A stretch of 64,000 nucleotides of DNA from Lutraria lutraria (GCA_964023205.1 OZ026838.1:32019843-32083842), one strand, 5' to 3'; positions 49,451 through 61,650 are shown, counted from the first letter of the stretch. Made by a program: numbers and translations. The notes: a model not told the origin generated them from the sequence alone.

Positions 49451-51895
49451 TAATACACGCAATTGTATCTGACTTAAGTACGCGAAATACCATGATATGA
49501 ACAAAATAAATGAAATTGACTTATATGTACAGCCGAACAATTTTTATGACAAAATGACGCGGCCCTACAATCCCATGATAAAATGACGCCATGTTTTTTT
49601 TATTCACTTAAATCGGAATTTCTTTTAATTTGGCTTTGAATGACATGTTTAATCATGATAAAAACTGTTGACAAATTGTTGCCATCATGTAAATATGCGG
49701 GGTGTGCTTTTCATAGAAACAACAGAGGATATCAGGGAAACTGTTGACAATGATGTTATGCATACTATCTAAGTTGTTTGACAGATGTATATATCATAAT
49801 TATTGCTGTGAAAATAAATGAATTGAACAAACCATATCAACAAGCATCCGGTTTTATATGCAATCCTAATCTAAATAAACATTTGTAATACATGAACATG
49901 TATTACATGTATTTTTACATTGTAGACAAGTTCTTCAAATGTAGGATTATCCGAATATTTTCATGGAATATTTTACAATTTCTCATGGCTAAACAACACA
50001 GGAAGTCAAGTTGAGATATGGCTGAGAGTTCTTGTATACTGGCCTCAGTTATAAATAGATATATAAATAAATAATTCACAAATATATAAGTTTTCTAAAT
50101 CAATTCTCTCCATACTTGATAAATAAATTCGTTCTCAACTTAGCATCAACATTTTAAATAGTTAAACAAGTTCTTTCATTGCTTAGCATAGTAAATAAAG
50201 ATTGCTAAACAAGTTAAACATTTGCAATTAAGGTAGTTAAACAAACTATTTCCTTCCTTCCTATAACCAGTAAAGGTTGCTAAACAAGTTCGTTGCCAGT
50301 TAGCATAAACAATGTGATTTAAAGAAAAAAGGATTAACTAACCACAAGTTAGTACTTTGTTCAACTTAGATGAAGAAAACATTTAAACCAATTTTCAAAC
50401 AGACATGTTGCTCAGTGTCAAAGTGACAACATCTTCAAGCCAAGGCGTTTATGAACAGAATAGAACATATCTTTATTTAGACAAGTACAAATAGTACATA
50501 GTCACAATGTATGCATAAATACAAATATAATGTTATTCACGTGAAACAAAAGGGAAAAAGAAAATGTCAATATGACATACAATATTGCTTATAATAATAC
50601 AACATAATTACATGTATTAAAAAGTGTAACATACTTTAGACAAATATTATAATGTATAACGGAGGATGTATACATACATTTATATATAAGTTATGATTAT
50701 TGTGCTTATAGTATGTATATTAACTGTATACTGGTAACATGTAAATAAATATTCATGTCGACGTGCTTTTGTTGTATAAGACTAAATAAATGCATGTTAT
50801 GTACTGTTATGTTCTGTATAAAATCGAGTGAACTTACTTCGATTAACGCCGCATGACTATATAACATACATATATGTATTATTTTATTATAGTGACAAGC
50901 ATGTACATTATAGAAATACACAAATTTACACATTTACATACATATGTAAATTGTTTTCAAATACTCAGCCTAATATGGCTTATCAGTCACTTATGCTATA
51001 TTCATAAAATATTAAATTCTATAAGGAAGCATTTCGAGTACATAAGCATAAAAATAAACACAGAATAAAAAGCCTCGGAAAATAAAACATTACATCATAC
51101 GTTATATAATCGTATGTCGTACGTATAATGTATTCTTTATTCTTGTCTCATTTATGTACATACATAAAATATATTTACGTATGTTATAGTAACTTCATGC
51201 TCTCTACAACGCCGATACAGAAATATCAACTTGACACGAGGTCTGACAAGTAAAGTATATATTTATACATGTATAGCACTGATATAGGTGAAAAAATGAA
51301 TTCAAAGTGACATCTTATTAGTTACGTATTCCGTAATTATACTAATTGTAACTTCGTGTTGCCATGGAAACAAAGGTAATTAATTTGTTGTTTGTAAGAA
51401 TTTGCAAGTATAATAAATTTTTGAAAGCCACAAATATACGTAATAATCCAACATTATACGATTTTCGACCATTTTCTTACCAATCTAGCATGCCATGTTT
51501 TCATGTTTATGTTGGTTGATTCACGAAGTTTGTTTTTTTCATCATCAACCGTGAATTAAAACATTTTCACGGCTTGATTGAAAACGTTAATGCTAAATGC
51601 TACATTAAACCATTTTTCTTTTTATTAATTACTGCAGGTGTATATCCGAACGATCAACATGTCGTATTATGTAAATTCGTCGGTTGATACAACGTTTTAT
51701 GATAAACTCAATCATACACTTTCGTTCGAATTGAACCGTCCTTGAAATCACTGATATCAGTTTTTTCCTAGAAATCAATGGTGGATAAATGACACTAAAA
51801 TACTACAAAGACATTCTATCATAAAGAATATGAGTGTTTTACTCTAGTTAAAGCAAGAAATATAGTTTCGTGAATTTCAATATTCACTTTAAACC
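49451..51895. other. AT-rich non-coding stretch
   Basis: 2.4 kb with no credible gene. Many ATAC or CATGTA-type short motifs occur. No repeat family could be assigned. Confidence 0.4.
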
Positions 51896-52055
51896 ATAAG
51901 GGGCACGTTGCGGTGATAGTGTAAAATTGCAACACGGACCAAAAACAGGTTTATCATATACATGTTTATACATATACGTATATAATTATATGATAAACGT
52001 GTTTTTGGTCCGTGTTGGCATTTTACACTATTACCGTAACGTGCTAGCCCCCTAT
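51896..52055. mobile_element. MITE family C, complete hairpin copy
   Basis: About 60-bp inverted arms (51899-51958 and about 51990-52055) share AGTGTAAAAT, CAACACGGACCAAAAACA and GTTTATCATA, with a loop of about 35 bp. There are a few mismatches and one 4-nt indel between the arms. Non-coding. A partial relative lies at 45928-46010. Confidence 0.8.
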
Positions 52056-52099
52056 GCTTTTCACCATACACATTTTAGATATAACCATTCATTTCTTAA

Positions 52100-52344
52100 T
52101 TGTTTGTTTATTTGAGTTTTACGCCCCTTTTCAAGTGTCAGAGTCATGTGAGGCGGACAGTTCATCTAACCATCATTCCTGGGAAGAATCAGTACTAGAT
52201 TCCTATCCTCTGTCAGCAACTGCCTATTTTTCTCACTTAAGGAGACATGATCGGTCGCTGGGCTCGAACCCACGACCCTCTTTCAGTGAGAGGTTATGGT
52301 GATTTGAAGTCAGCGACCTTAACAACTCGACCATGGAGGCAGGT
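52100..52344 (-). mobile_element. SINE family A, copy 4
   Basis: Full-length inverse copy, with tail inverse GAGTTTTACGCCCC, B-box inverse GGGCTCGAACCC and A-box inverse CTTAACAACTCGACCA. Confidence 0.85.
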
Positions 52345-52428
52345 ACCGTATTCTTCCATAAAGCAATTCTCCTTTTAACTTCAATACTTTGTCATAGCTA
52401 TGTTTTGGTTGACTTCCCACACGAAAGC

Positions 52429-52590
52429 CTCCCCGGTTAGCTCAGTGGTTAGAGCGTTGGCCTACTAATCAATAGGTTTTGAGTTCGAACCCTGTGTGTG
52501 GCTAAAACACTCTCCGTGACAAATTAAATTGAAGATATTACATCCTACATGTTAAATTGTCCTCCATCTGTGTATGAATTCCACTTATTA
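52429..52590 (+). mobile_element. SINE family B, copy 2
   Basis: The intact-looking tRNA-like head has A box TAGCTCAGTGGTTAGAGC and B box GAGTTCGAACC (52481-52491). The anticodon stem does not pair properly, and the sequence after the head (CTCCGTGACAAATTAAATTG, then AAATTGTCCTCCA) is shared with 24210-24369. It is therefore a SINE, not a tRNA gene. Confidence 0.75.
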
Positions 52591-53269
52591 TATGTTTTCA
52601 TGCTTTAAACGTTTTGATATTTTTATGCGGTTGTATTGATGTTTTTTCGGCTTTCATTATTGCATTATTTTCTGAGGCAGTAAAACAAATTATTACGGAT
52701 TCTGCCCTAAAAAATGTGTAACGACAACGCTTTCAACCAATGAAAAAAACTTCTACTTCAGCTGAAGATTTTGTATCAAACGCTTTCATTGGTTGCAAAT
52801 GTAGGTCAAAGGCAATATTAAGACATCACGCCAGAAAAGAGGCGTGGTTCCTGTTGCTTTTTGATTGATAATAAAATACTGCTTTACCTCAACTCGCATA
52901 AAAAGGAAAACACAATTGATCACCATTCTTCTACCAAAATTCTATTTAACGAAAACAAATTAGTACATACATTTAAATGAAAATATCATAAATCATTTGG
53001 TAGTGTTGTTTTTATAAAACTCAGTTGCAAAAGGATTTATTACTAAGAAAGAGAAACAACTAAAAGATTTATACCCAAAATAGCCAATATTAATACATGA
53101 AAAGGCCGCGGTCAGATTCCGGTTTTATTTTTATAGGTTAGAATTTACCCTGAGATTGTTAAAAAACGATGATATTTCTAAGTCTATGGATGAAAGCTAT
53201 GTTTCGAAATTGAAAGAAAAATATACATGTCAATAAAACCTCACAGTAAAAATATGCAAAAACAAAATA
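52591..53269. other. Non-coding stretch
   Basis: No supported feature. Confidence 0.4.
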
Positions 53270-54480
53270 CCAGTCGAATTTGATAAAGAAAAATATAGGT
53301 CACCGTGCCATATTTTCAGAAATTGATATTTCTATTTTTCAACATGGGCAATACTTTGACTCTCAATACATATGGTAACTATTAGACAGACCGGAACAGT
53401 ACGCGGACGCTACCAGTACGCGGACACCCTCGTATTCGGCAAGTTTTAAAAGATGTAAAACATCCTGTACGATACCGATATTACTTACCTATATTCGCAG
53501 CAAACTTACCTTTCTTCCGGTATGATACATTTTCTGTTTAAACTTCCTGTTTATACTGATCAGCAGACGATATGAACATAATAAATTGATATTTGTAAAA
53601 GTCCTTGTGTAAATGGCTAAAAAATCGCCACTATACGTATTTAATAAATATGAGACAATCTCACTTGAGTAGACTTTTTAGTAAACAAAAAACCTGATAT
53701 ACACAATCGATCTTGCCACGCATAATTTGACTCAGCAACATTCGCATCTTTATCGCTTTGGCGCTTGAACCATATAACTACAGGTACCTTCCAAATGTTT
53801 TTGCTTTCCATTTTATAATTTTATTTTGACGTCCTTAACTCCCGTAAGCTACAAACTTAGTGATGGAAATTATTAAATCTAGATAAATACTCATTTCTGT
53901 AAAGTGCAAACTAAAACTGTAGGAGAGTATTTGTTCTGCATGTTTTTTGTAAAGAAAAATAAATGAATTGACGTAAAATTGCACTCAATGCTTCAAACAT
54001 GTTAATTTTTTATTATAGAAAAAATATTTTCTTTTAATTTGCATGTGTAAATGAAATAAATACACACAAAAAAAAAACATTTTCAAGTGAGTTTACTTTA
54101 TTTGACCATTTTACGTCTATACAAACGGGTGTCCGCGTACTGATTAAATTGTACAATAATTTTGAGGCGTGACTGTACCTGCCGCGATGCCTGACTGCGC
54201 ACGCGTAGTGCATTGCTTACAATCTTAAGTTCCTGTATAATTTCTAAGCAAGGATTCATCTTCAAAACTACATAGACTGGATGATTTGAAACACGGCCTC
54301 AATTACACGAAATAGTTACATATGGGGGAAAGTGTCCGCGTACTATTCCGGTCTGTCTAAAGAAATAACAACAATTTGGTAATACTGTTTTTATGATATT
54401 ATCATTTTTGAGTAGCATTGAGTAGATAATAAGTCCCGTATTAAGGATATGAACTTGGAGTAGTTTATCAGGGACACAAA
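53270..54480 (+). repeat. Dispersed repeat interrupted by the TA element
   Basis: Sequence on both sides of the 973-bp insert is a diverged copy of about 23440-23600 (GAATTTGATAAAGAAA, ATATAGGTCA, GGTAACTAT, then AACAATTTGGTAATACTG). Confidence 0.65.
53385..54357. mobile_element. Non-autonomous TA-target DNA transposon, 973 bp
   Basis: The TIRs begin GACAGACCGGAACAGTACGC on the left and end with the inverse on the right (one mismatch over about 24 bp). TA flanks both sides (53383-53384 and 54358-54359). A subterminal inverted pair AGTACGCGGACACCC (53415-53429) with its inverse at 54127-54141 repeats part of the end. No coding region. The flanks match a repeat near 23.5 kb that lacks the insert, confirming the boundaries. 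Probably mobilised by a Tc1/mariner-type transposase. Confidence 0.88.
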
Positions 54481-54895
54481 TCTGGTCATATGGAATCTCT
54501 TTGAGATTCTATTTGAATGTTTTAACTTTTAAGACAATGCAGTACATGGCGACATACAAGTATAGTATCTAGTTATATCAATATAAATGCTTGATGTCAT
54601 TTCATTTAAATTTTGCTATTATAATTAAAACTATATAATTTATTCCGTTGATTGATTTGAATTGAACTGAATTACTTTCCGAGCACACATTTTCATAGCA
54701 CTGTTTGAGGACAGATTATACACTGTGGTTCACGGGTTGTCTGACATACGCCGCCAGTTCTCTTTAAGTGTTAAATATGAACCGATAGTACAAGACAATG
54801 TTCACGCTTTCCTTGCACGCGCCGATGTGCTACGTAGGGTTTTTAATGCATAGATTGTTAATTTACATAAGCGACGCATGGCCAACATGCAGCGA

Positions 54896-55036
54896 TCTAT
54901 GATGGTCTGGAGTGACCTGCTCCTGGCACTACGTTATTTCAGAGGGGGGACTAGTCTGGTTCCCGTCGTACTAGGCTATGTATCACGTACTGTAAGGGGC
55001 AGGTAATCCAGACTAAGGGGGAACCAGACCATGATC
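54896..55036. repeat. Small imperfect hairpin
   Basis: ATGGTCTGG (54902-54910) pairs with CCAGACCAT (55024-55032), and GTCTGGTTCCC inside pairs with GGGGAACCAGAC. Possibly a short MITE relic. Confidence 0.4.
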
Positions 55037-55039
55037 AGT

Positions 55040-55804
55040 AAACGATCATATATACAACAAAGAATTAATACTTAAATTGAGCCTTCATCGTATTTTAAAT
55101 TATAACACAGACCACGTTCAACACATACTGAATGTGTAATTGATTGATGTTGGTTAAATAAATCAGTTAATTTTCACATTTTTTCCTGGATTAATTCTTC
55201 CAGATATTCCAGTTTTTCCCTCTCTTATCACGTGATATCTAGTAAAGACAAATAAACAAGTTGGTGTAATTAGCAAACATCCATTATTAAACGCAACCAT
55301 AAAAAATACCACGAAATTGTTTAGTTAATTTCGTCTGTCACTAGAATTTATTCAACACATGTTAACAGGCAGGTAATATCGCAAAACGGACAGGAAACCA
55401 GCGTAAAAAATTAAAACACTTTCAGGCTTGGTGCAATGAATTATTGAACAAACAGACGAATACCATGCAACACAATAATACATTCATCAGCTGTCCGTAT
55501 AAATTCATGTTTTAACCACAACATTCGAAGTCTATAGGCGACAGGTAATCTGTCATTCTACTTGTCACGGTGGATACACAACACACATATAAGCGAATTT
55601 CCATTTACATTAGAAGCTTTTGTAACATGTTTCCCCGTACCGTCTGCGTCGTTGTTAGATAAACGTTTTAAAACTGATTGTTTGAAGAGCGATCGTAGCA
55701 CGGAGGACATTGTAATATAATATTTAATATTTAGTGGAGATGTGATGGAAGAATTGTTCAATTACATTAAAGACGATAGTGTACGGAGGAAAATATCACA
55801 GTTG
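55040..55804. other. Non-coding stretch upstream of the 968-residue gene
   Basis: AT-rich, with no supported gene or repeat. Confidence 0.4.
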
Positions 55805-55812
55805 TATAAATA
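55805..55812 (+). promoter_or_regulatory. Candidate TATA box of the 968-residue gene
   Basis: TATAAATA lies about 165 bp before the start codon, a distance allowing a leader of about 130 nt. In AT-rich DNA this could be chance. Confidence 0.35.
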
Positions 55813-55972
55813 ATTGGAATATTATCACCTGTATATTGGATAACAGTGTATACAATTACTCTCAAACTACTAGTGATTATTTGGATTTGTGTTAAAATTT
55901 CCATTTAATAACACTTTACGTATCTGTAACATTTTTGACATTAAGAACGAGATATAGACTTATTTATCCACA

Positions 55973-58879
55973 ATGAGACTGTATGAAACAAGATCACTGA
56001 ACTTTATCCATTTTATTATTGTTGTTTATGTATTAGGGAGCTGTTGGAATTGTTCCAGTTGTTTGAATATGTGGACGTCGATGGAAAAAAGACAAGCAAC
56101 CAGTCAAGTGAAAAAAGGCTGTCTTTCTCCATGTAAACTATTCCCCATCATGTGTAAAAACGACGGAAAATGTAGACAACGTGGTTCTGATTGTACATGG
56201 TACTGTGAATGTCCGAAAAACTGTAAAGGATTTTTCTGTGAGACAATTATTAACACTGACGAAGAAGCACCGGCCCAGGATCCTGGACATTCCGATAATC
56301 TGGAAAATCCAACGACAAATGTACAATGGTTTGGTCAGTTGGATAAAAAAGCTTTGAAGGACATTTTGACAAAGATTCAGAAAAATCCAGAAGAAGTGAG
56401 AAAAACTGAACCGCCAAAAAAGGATAACAAGAAAACAGTTTGTCCACCGAATTTATTAAACATAACATCTACAAACAATCCAAAGAGTGTAACAGAGAAA
56501 AGTAGTGAAAATGTAACGTCTGCAGTCGTTACGAAACCTGCCACTCTGAACACAGGCATTGAAACATCCACACCAGTGCCTATTGTACGGTCAACATTCA
56601 CAACAACAGATTCTCCGCCAACGTCAACAGGTACGATTCAATCAAGTTCAAAAAGCTCTGAAACGTCCACTGTGACCAGTTCTTCGACAGATAGGCTATC
56701 AAAGAGTAAGAAAACTATTAAAGAGAAAGTGTTAAGTCGGAAAGCAAAACCTTTAGAAGAACTAATTGAAGAAGCTATTGCTATAATACCTATTTCGAAT
56801 GCTAAACCCTCTAGGGATACAACAGTGTCAACACCAGATGCCACATCATCCGCATCCAAGACCAGAGGCGTATCAAGTACAACACATACGCCACATACTC
56901 CGGAAACGACTTCTGAAACACATGTAGAGCTCACTACTCCTAAAAAACAAAAAGATGCGGCCACAACAACAACGACAATAACAATTACAACTGAGAAAAA
57001 ACAAATGCGACCGGAACAAAGTACAACCAGTAAGACCACTTCTACGACTCAGTCTGCAGATATAAAGGAAAAAGATTTTAAAACAGAAACAACAACTTCA
57101 ATAAATGAGAAGGCCAAATCGGCACCAGTATCAGAGGATATTGCTGTTGAAAAGAAACAAGCCGGGAAAACTGAAAATAATCTGGTCAAAAATAATAATT
57201 CTTCGACCAAACCATCGAATACAAATTTAGTCGAAAAATCACCGGAATCAATAAAAACCGGACCTTTAACTAAATCTATAGCTACATCAAAGAAAGCTAG
57301 ACAAACGACAACGTTACAAATGACTACAGTTTCTTCAACCGAGGCGCCTCTAACGACAACAACGACTCCTAAGTCCGAAGCACAATCATCAAAATCACTA
57401 ACGACCACAATTTCAACATCAGAGGCGCCGCAAACGACAAATTCGCAGACGACTACAATTTCAACATCAGAGGCGCCGCAAACGACAAATTCGCAGACGA
57501 CTACAATTTCAACATCAGAGGCGCCGCAAACGACAAATTCACAGACGACTACAATTTCAACATCAGAGGCACCGCAAACGACAAAATCGCAGACGACCAC
57601 AACTTCAACATCAGAGGCACCGCAAACGACAAATTCGCAGACGACTACAATTTCAACATCAGAAGTACCACAAACGACAAAATTGCGTACAACTACAATT
57701 TCAACATCAGAGGTGCCGCAAACGACAAAATCCCAGAAATCTCCTCCGTCATCTACAGAGGAACCGAATCAGCATACAACCACTACAAAAACTATTCTAT
57801 CACAAGCATCGATTGATAAATTGAAAGCTACAAAGCGAAATAACCTTACTATACTTAAAATTATAACGACAAACGTCCCAACTACGACAAGTACCGATGC
57901 AATGACAACATCGACGGCCCAATCAAGCACCGAAACTGTTCAGCCTGAACTAGATTCAACAAATAACAAACAGAAATCAACATCTAAGACAACGAACCCA
58001 GTCATGACATCTAGTATACCACAAGCAGAGAAGGCCGCGATTAATGACTTAACCGAAGCAAAACCGAAATCATCTTTAGTAAATAACTTAGATCAACCAA
58101 ATAATTCGGAAATAGCAAAGCGTGAGAAACAACTGTCGCAAGATGACAAGTCGATAGTAACTACTGAAATTAATGTGTCGCCTTCATTAAGTCTAGAGCA
58201 ATTAAATCAGACAAGTGTGAGTACTTTGAGTCACGATGTGCCTAAAACAACAGTATCGTCTACTTCGCGTGATCTAAATAAAGATATTACAGTAACAACA
58301 TCTGTAACAAAAAACTCACAGCCGTCCTCAACTGGATATACTAAAACAGCGGCCACCACTACACAGGCGATTGTTTCCGAAGAGTCTACAATTATTCCAG
58401 ATGCAATAAAATCGGAAATTAACAGTACCCAAATAGCTACAAACAGCAACAATAAAAATATCAAAACGAATGTTGATTCCAGTTCTAGTAAATTAAACAA
58501 TACGGCACCTATCACCGAAACCATAGAAACAACGACGGTGATCCCGGAAGTAACTAGGACCGAGGTCAGTTCTTCATCGATATCAACTTCAAAAATGACG
58601 ACTATTTTGGTGTACGATCATGAGAGGTCAACTACAACACCATCAACTTATGTTGATCATTTCAACGATATGCTAGGAAGTGTGGGTGATAACTCTGGTC
58701 TTAAACATAGTGATAAAAGTGTTGATCACGAGTTAACGGATATCTTCTTCAAAACGAAAACAAAAAAGGGAATAATTTCGAACTCATTGTCTGAAAGAAA
58801 TGACTTAAAATTAGATCTACAGAAATGGAAAGAATTACATGAAAAGGGTCAATCTAATGACCTTAGAAACTTATTGTGA
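55973..58879 (+). CDS. Secreted EGF-domain, mucin-like protein
   Basis: 968 residues in one exon. An N-terminal hydrophobic segment (about residues 11-23, FIHFIIVVYVLGS) could be a signal peptide or anchor. A Cys cluster (24, 27, 30) follows, then an EGF-like domain with C50, 54, 61, 67, 74, 78, 80, 84, 89. The spacing C-x3-C-x1-C-x8-C at the end matches the 621-residue protein exactly, with C84 extra. From about residue 95 it is a Ser/Thr-rich tail, typical of heavy O-glycosylation. Residues about 478-588 are seven 16-residue repeats of STSEAPQTTNSQTTTI type. The C-terminus (last 60 residues) is less Thr-rich and more charged, ending in KWKELHEKGQSNDLRNLL, perhaps a short helix. No C-terminal membrane anchor is evident. 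The role is unknown; a mucus, matrix or surface mucin is the natural guess. Confidence 0.9.
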   Translation: MRLYETRSLNFIHFIIVVYVLGSCWNCSSCLNMWTSMEKRQATSQVKKGCLSPCKLFPIMCKNDGKCRQRGSDCTWYCECPKNCKGFFCETIINTDEEAPAQDPGHSDNLENPTTNVQWFGQLDKKALKDILTKIQKNPEEVRKTEPPKKDNKKTVCPPNLLNITSTNNPKSVTEKSSENVTSAVVTKPATLNTGIETSTPVPIVRSTFTTTDSPPTSTGTIQSSSKSSETSTVTSSSTDRLSKSKKTIKEKVLSRKAKPLEELIEEAIAIIPISNAKPSRDTTVSTPDATSSASKTRGVSSTTHTPHTPETTSETHVELTTPKKQKDAATTTTTITITTEKKQMRPEQSTTSKTTSTTQSADIKEKDFKTETTTSINEKAKSAPVSEDIAVEKKQAGKTENNLVKNNNSSTKPSNTNLVEKSPESIKTGPLTKSIATSKKARQTTTLQMTTVSSTEAPLTTTTTPKSEAQSSKSLTTTISTSEAPQTTNSQTTTISTSEAPQTTNSQTTTISTSEAPQTTNSQTTTISTSEAPQTTKSQTTTTSTSEAPQTTNSQTTTISTSEVPQTTKLRTTTISTSEVPQTTKSQKSPPSSTEEPNQHTTTTKTILSQASIDKLKATKRNNLTILKIITTNVPTTTSTDAMTTSTAQSSTETVQPELDSTNNKQKSTSKTTNPVMTSSIPQAEKAAINDLTEAKPKSSLVNNLDQPNNSEIAKREKQLSQDDKSIVTTEINVSPSLSLEQLNQTSVSTLSHDVPKTTVSSTSRDLNKDITVTTSVTKNSQPSSTGYTKTAATTTQAIVSEESTIIPDAIKSEINSTQIATNSNNKNIKTNVDSSSSKLNNTAPITETIETTTVIPEVTRTEVSSSSISTSKMTTILVYDHERSTTTPSTYVDHFNDMLGSVGDNSGLKHSDKSVDHELTDIFFKTKTKKGIISNSLSERNDLKLDLQKWKELHEKGQSNDLRNLL
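57421..57756 (+). repeat. Seven in-frame 48-bp coding repeats
   Basis: The units start at 57421, 57469, 57517, 57565, 57613, 57661 and 57709, exactly 48 bp apart, so the frame is kept. The first three are almost identical at DNA level; later units carry substitutions (Ala to Val, Asn to Lys). A diverged half unit precedes them. Confidence 0.95.
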
Positions 58880-60718
58880 TAGCCTGTGTATATAGCTGTA
58901 TAAACATCGTTTGAAATCTCTCTTAAACGTTCGCTTGTACGCTTAATGAAAGTAGGTACATGATAAAAATAATCAAAACCGGTTTGTAACTAAGCGAAAG
59001 GAGATATTTTGACATTTACGCAATTAACGCCGCACTATGCATCCATCAGGTGCATTGTCAAATAATGAGCGATAATTACAAATGTAGTCAAGTTTAATGT
59101 TATAAAAAGTGAGTGCACCATGACATGAATTCGTTAACAAACAAATGGTTATTTCCCAAGAACAATGTCTCTAATGGCAGCTGACCATGTAGGTGTAGTT
59201 ATACAGGCTAATGTATAAAGATTGAGATTTTCAAATAATAATACATTGAAGTAATTGTTCTAGAACGTAACTTAATGATTACTTTTTATAGAGACGCCTT
59301 AATGCATATCCTGCGATTTTGTGACAATGAGAATAGCCAAAGTAGTGAGCAAGATGTGAGTTGAATTGAAAACTGCGGAATAGTCCTTGTTTTTTTGCCA
59401 AAGGGAAATAGGTTAAAGCGCATGATATTGTGAACGAAAATGTATGCATTTCATATGCGTACATTAAAAGCCCGGTATTAAGTTATTTTAAGACGTGTGT
59501 ATTCAGCGTTTGTATGTTTTGTACATACGACTTAATGCAATTAACACATTAACTATATGAGTGGATGTGTTTAAGAATAATTTTACGTGCACACAGGGAC
59601 AAAAACATTTAACCAGCCAGTTTTAAACAATGTACGTGATGAGAAGACCACGATTTAAGGCCAAGACGCGCAGGTATTGTACTTTATTACGTGGCCCTGT
59701 CGTTCTTCGGTACATTAATATAATGAGCGATGTCCAACTTAATGACAAAAATAGACATTGTATTACCTGGATGATCCTCGGACATGTTATTTACGCCATG
59801 CTTGATTTGCATAATATGACTTAATTGGGACAAAGTGATAAATCCCACAAATGTGTTTTGTATATTAGTCTTTGTGTTATTGTTGTTAGATAACTTATAT
59901 ATGTTGCACGACTGAATGTATTTTTTATAAATTGCGTATTTTACGTTACTTCAATTGTTAAAAAAAAACTTTAATTCATTTTATTAAATACATAGCTTTG
60001 TTTTTAAGCTCAAATGACTGGGCCTAAATGTTAGCAAACAAATTTTATTTTACATTTATTGTTGTTATTGTTGCTTTATTGTTAACTCAGATATTTGCGA
60101 TGACACAACGTTACTTCAGTGTATTTTTTCATATTTCAATTATTAAACCGTTACTGGATTAAATTTGAACTCATCTAATTCTATGCTCAAATTGTATTAC
60201 AAGAAAATCTTTTTCTGAAACTAAAACAAAATAATAACGAAATTCACGTACACTCTATAACAACAAAAGTAGTTATAATACGCTAATCGTAACATACAAA
60301 AGGATATTGAAACATAAGACTAATCAATCTTTTGTATTAATGCGCAGTTGTTTTTTTTAATCTTTTCTGACAGTGAGAAATTGAAAGTATAATTTAACAC
60401 AATATATTTGAAGCATTGCAAATACAAAAATGTATGTAATTTATACGAAGATTAAAATCATTAGAGAAATAATTGATAAGAGATATCTTACACTGTGTCT
60501 GTCTGAATATATCTTATATTATTTTTATAAAGAATGTTATTTGTTTTGTTGTTTGGTGTGTATTGTACCATATTTTGTGGTCGTGTTCACATTTTGTTTA
60601 TGATTGCTGGTGAATAATGTTTAATTGCAACATGCGTTGTAGCACATGTTATGTGATAGCGTTTATAAAGACGATGAATATACGTCTTTTTTTCATATTT
60701 TACTAAAACCATCATTGT
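58880..60718. other. 3' flank of the 968-residue gene and intergenic DNA
   Basis: No canonical AATAAA close to the stop codon. An ATTAAA lies at 59463-59468. No other gene is supported. Confidence 0.4.
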
Positions 60719-60875
60719 ATTTGGCCACCTCCGAATAAAGGCCACCCTATGAATTATGCCATTAAAAAACATTGATTTTTAGAACAAAATAATCTTAAAA
60801 TAAAGACCACCTGTCAATAAAGGTCACATCTAGTTTTCCTAAGGATGTCCTTGTTCACAGTTTTGATTGCATTGT
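60719..60875. mobile_element. MITE family A, copy 3 (diverged)
   Basis: It contains CCACCTCCGAATAAAGGCCA, CCACCTGTCAATAAAGGTCA and GTTCACAGTTTTGATTG in the same order as 8571-8741. The terminal CAGT is lost. Confidence 0.6.
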
Positions 60876-61053
60876 CATCCACAGAAAGGAACATCCTTTT
60901 ATGTAATAGGGTTGGAATAGTTCGGCTAAATGAAAAGAATAAAGGCATCATGCTTTTGGATTCGATAAACATTTTGTGTCCGTCTAAAAATTAGTTTGCC
61001 ACGGTAGATTTGTGTCGCGTTCTCTATCAGTTTCAATTTGTTAAAGTTATCTA

Positions 61054-61650
61054 AAACTATTAATGTGTAGTATTTGAATTGTTTACTACCATTCTCTTAA
61101 ACTATTAATGTGTAGTATTTGAATTGTTTACTACCATTCTCTTAAACTATTAATGTGTAGTATTTGAATTGTTTACTACCATTCTCATAAACTATTAATG
61201 TGTAGTATTTGAATTGTTTACTACCATTCTCTTAAACTATTGATGTGTAGTATTTGAATTGTACATCAACCATTCACTTTAAACTATTGATGTGTAGTAT
61301 TTGAATTGTTTACTACCATTCACTGAACCTATTAATGTTTAGTATTTGAAATGTACATCAACTATTCACTTAAACCATTGATGTGTAGTATTTGAATTGT
61401 TTACTACCATTCACTTAAACTATTAATGTTTAGTATTTGAAATGTACATCAATCATTCACTTAAACTATTGATGTGTAGTATTTGAAATGTACATCAATC
61501 ATTCACTTAAACTATTGATGTGTAGTATTTGAACTGTACATCAATTATTCACTTAAACTAGTAATGTATAGTATTTGAATTGTTTACTACCATTCATTTA
61601 AACTATTAAATTCAGTTAAACCATTAGTGGGTAGTATTCGAATCATATAA
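61054..61650 (+). repeat. 45-bp minisatellite, about 13 copies, two unit types
   Basis: The unit holds AACTATTAATGTGTAGTATT and TGAATTGTTTACTACCATTC. Type A has TTTACTACCATTC and type B has TACATCAACCATTC. Type A fills the start of the array and the two alternate in the middle. Confidence 0.93.

Noticed and set aside
52429..52503. Functional tRNA gene
   Set aside because: A and B boxes are good, but the anticodon stem does not pair and the downstream sequence is shared with another copy at 24210-24369, so it is a SINE.
57049..57600. 183-codon open frame on the minus strand
   Set aside because: It is the complement of the Thr-rich coding repeats of the 968-residue gene; its Val-rich repeat translation is a shadow.
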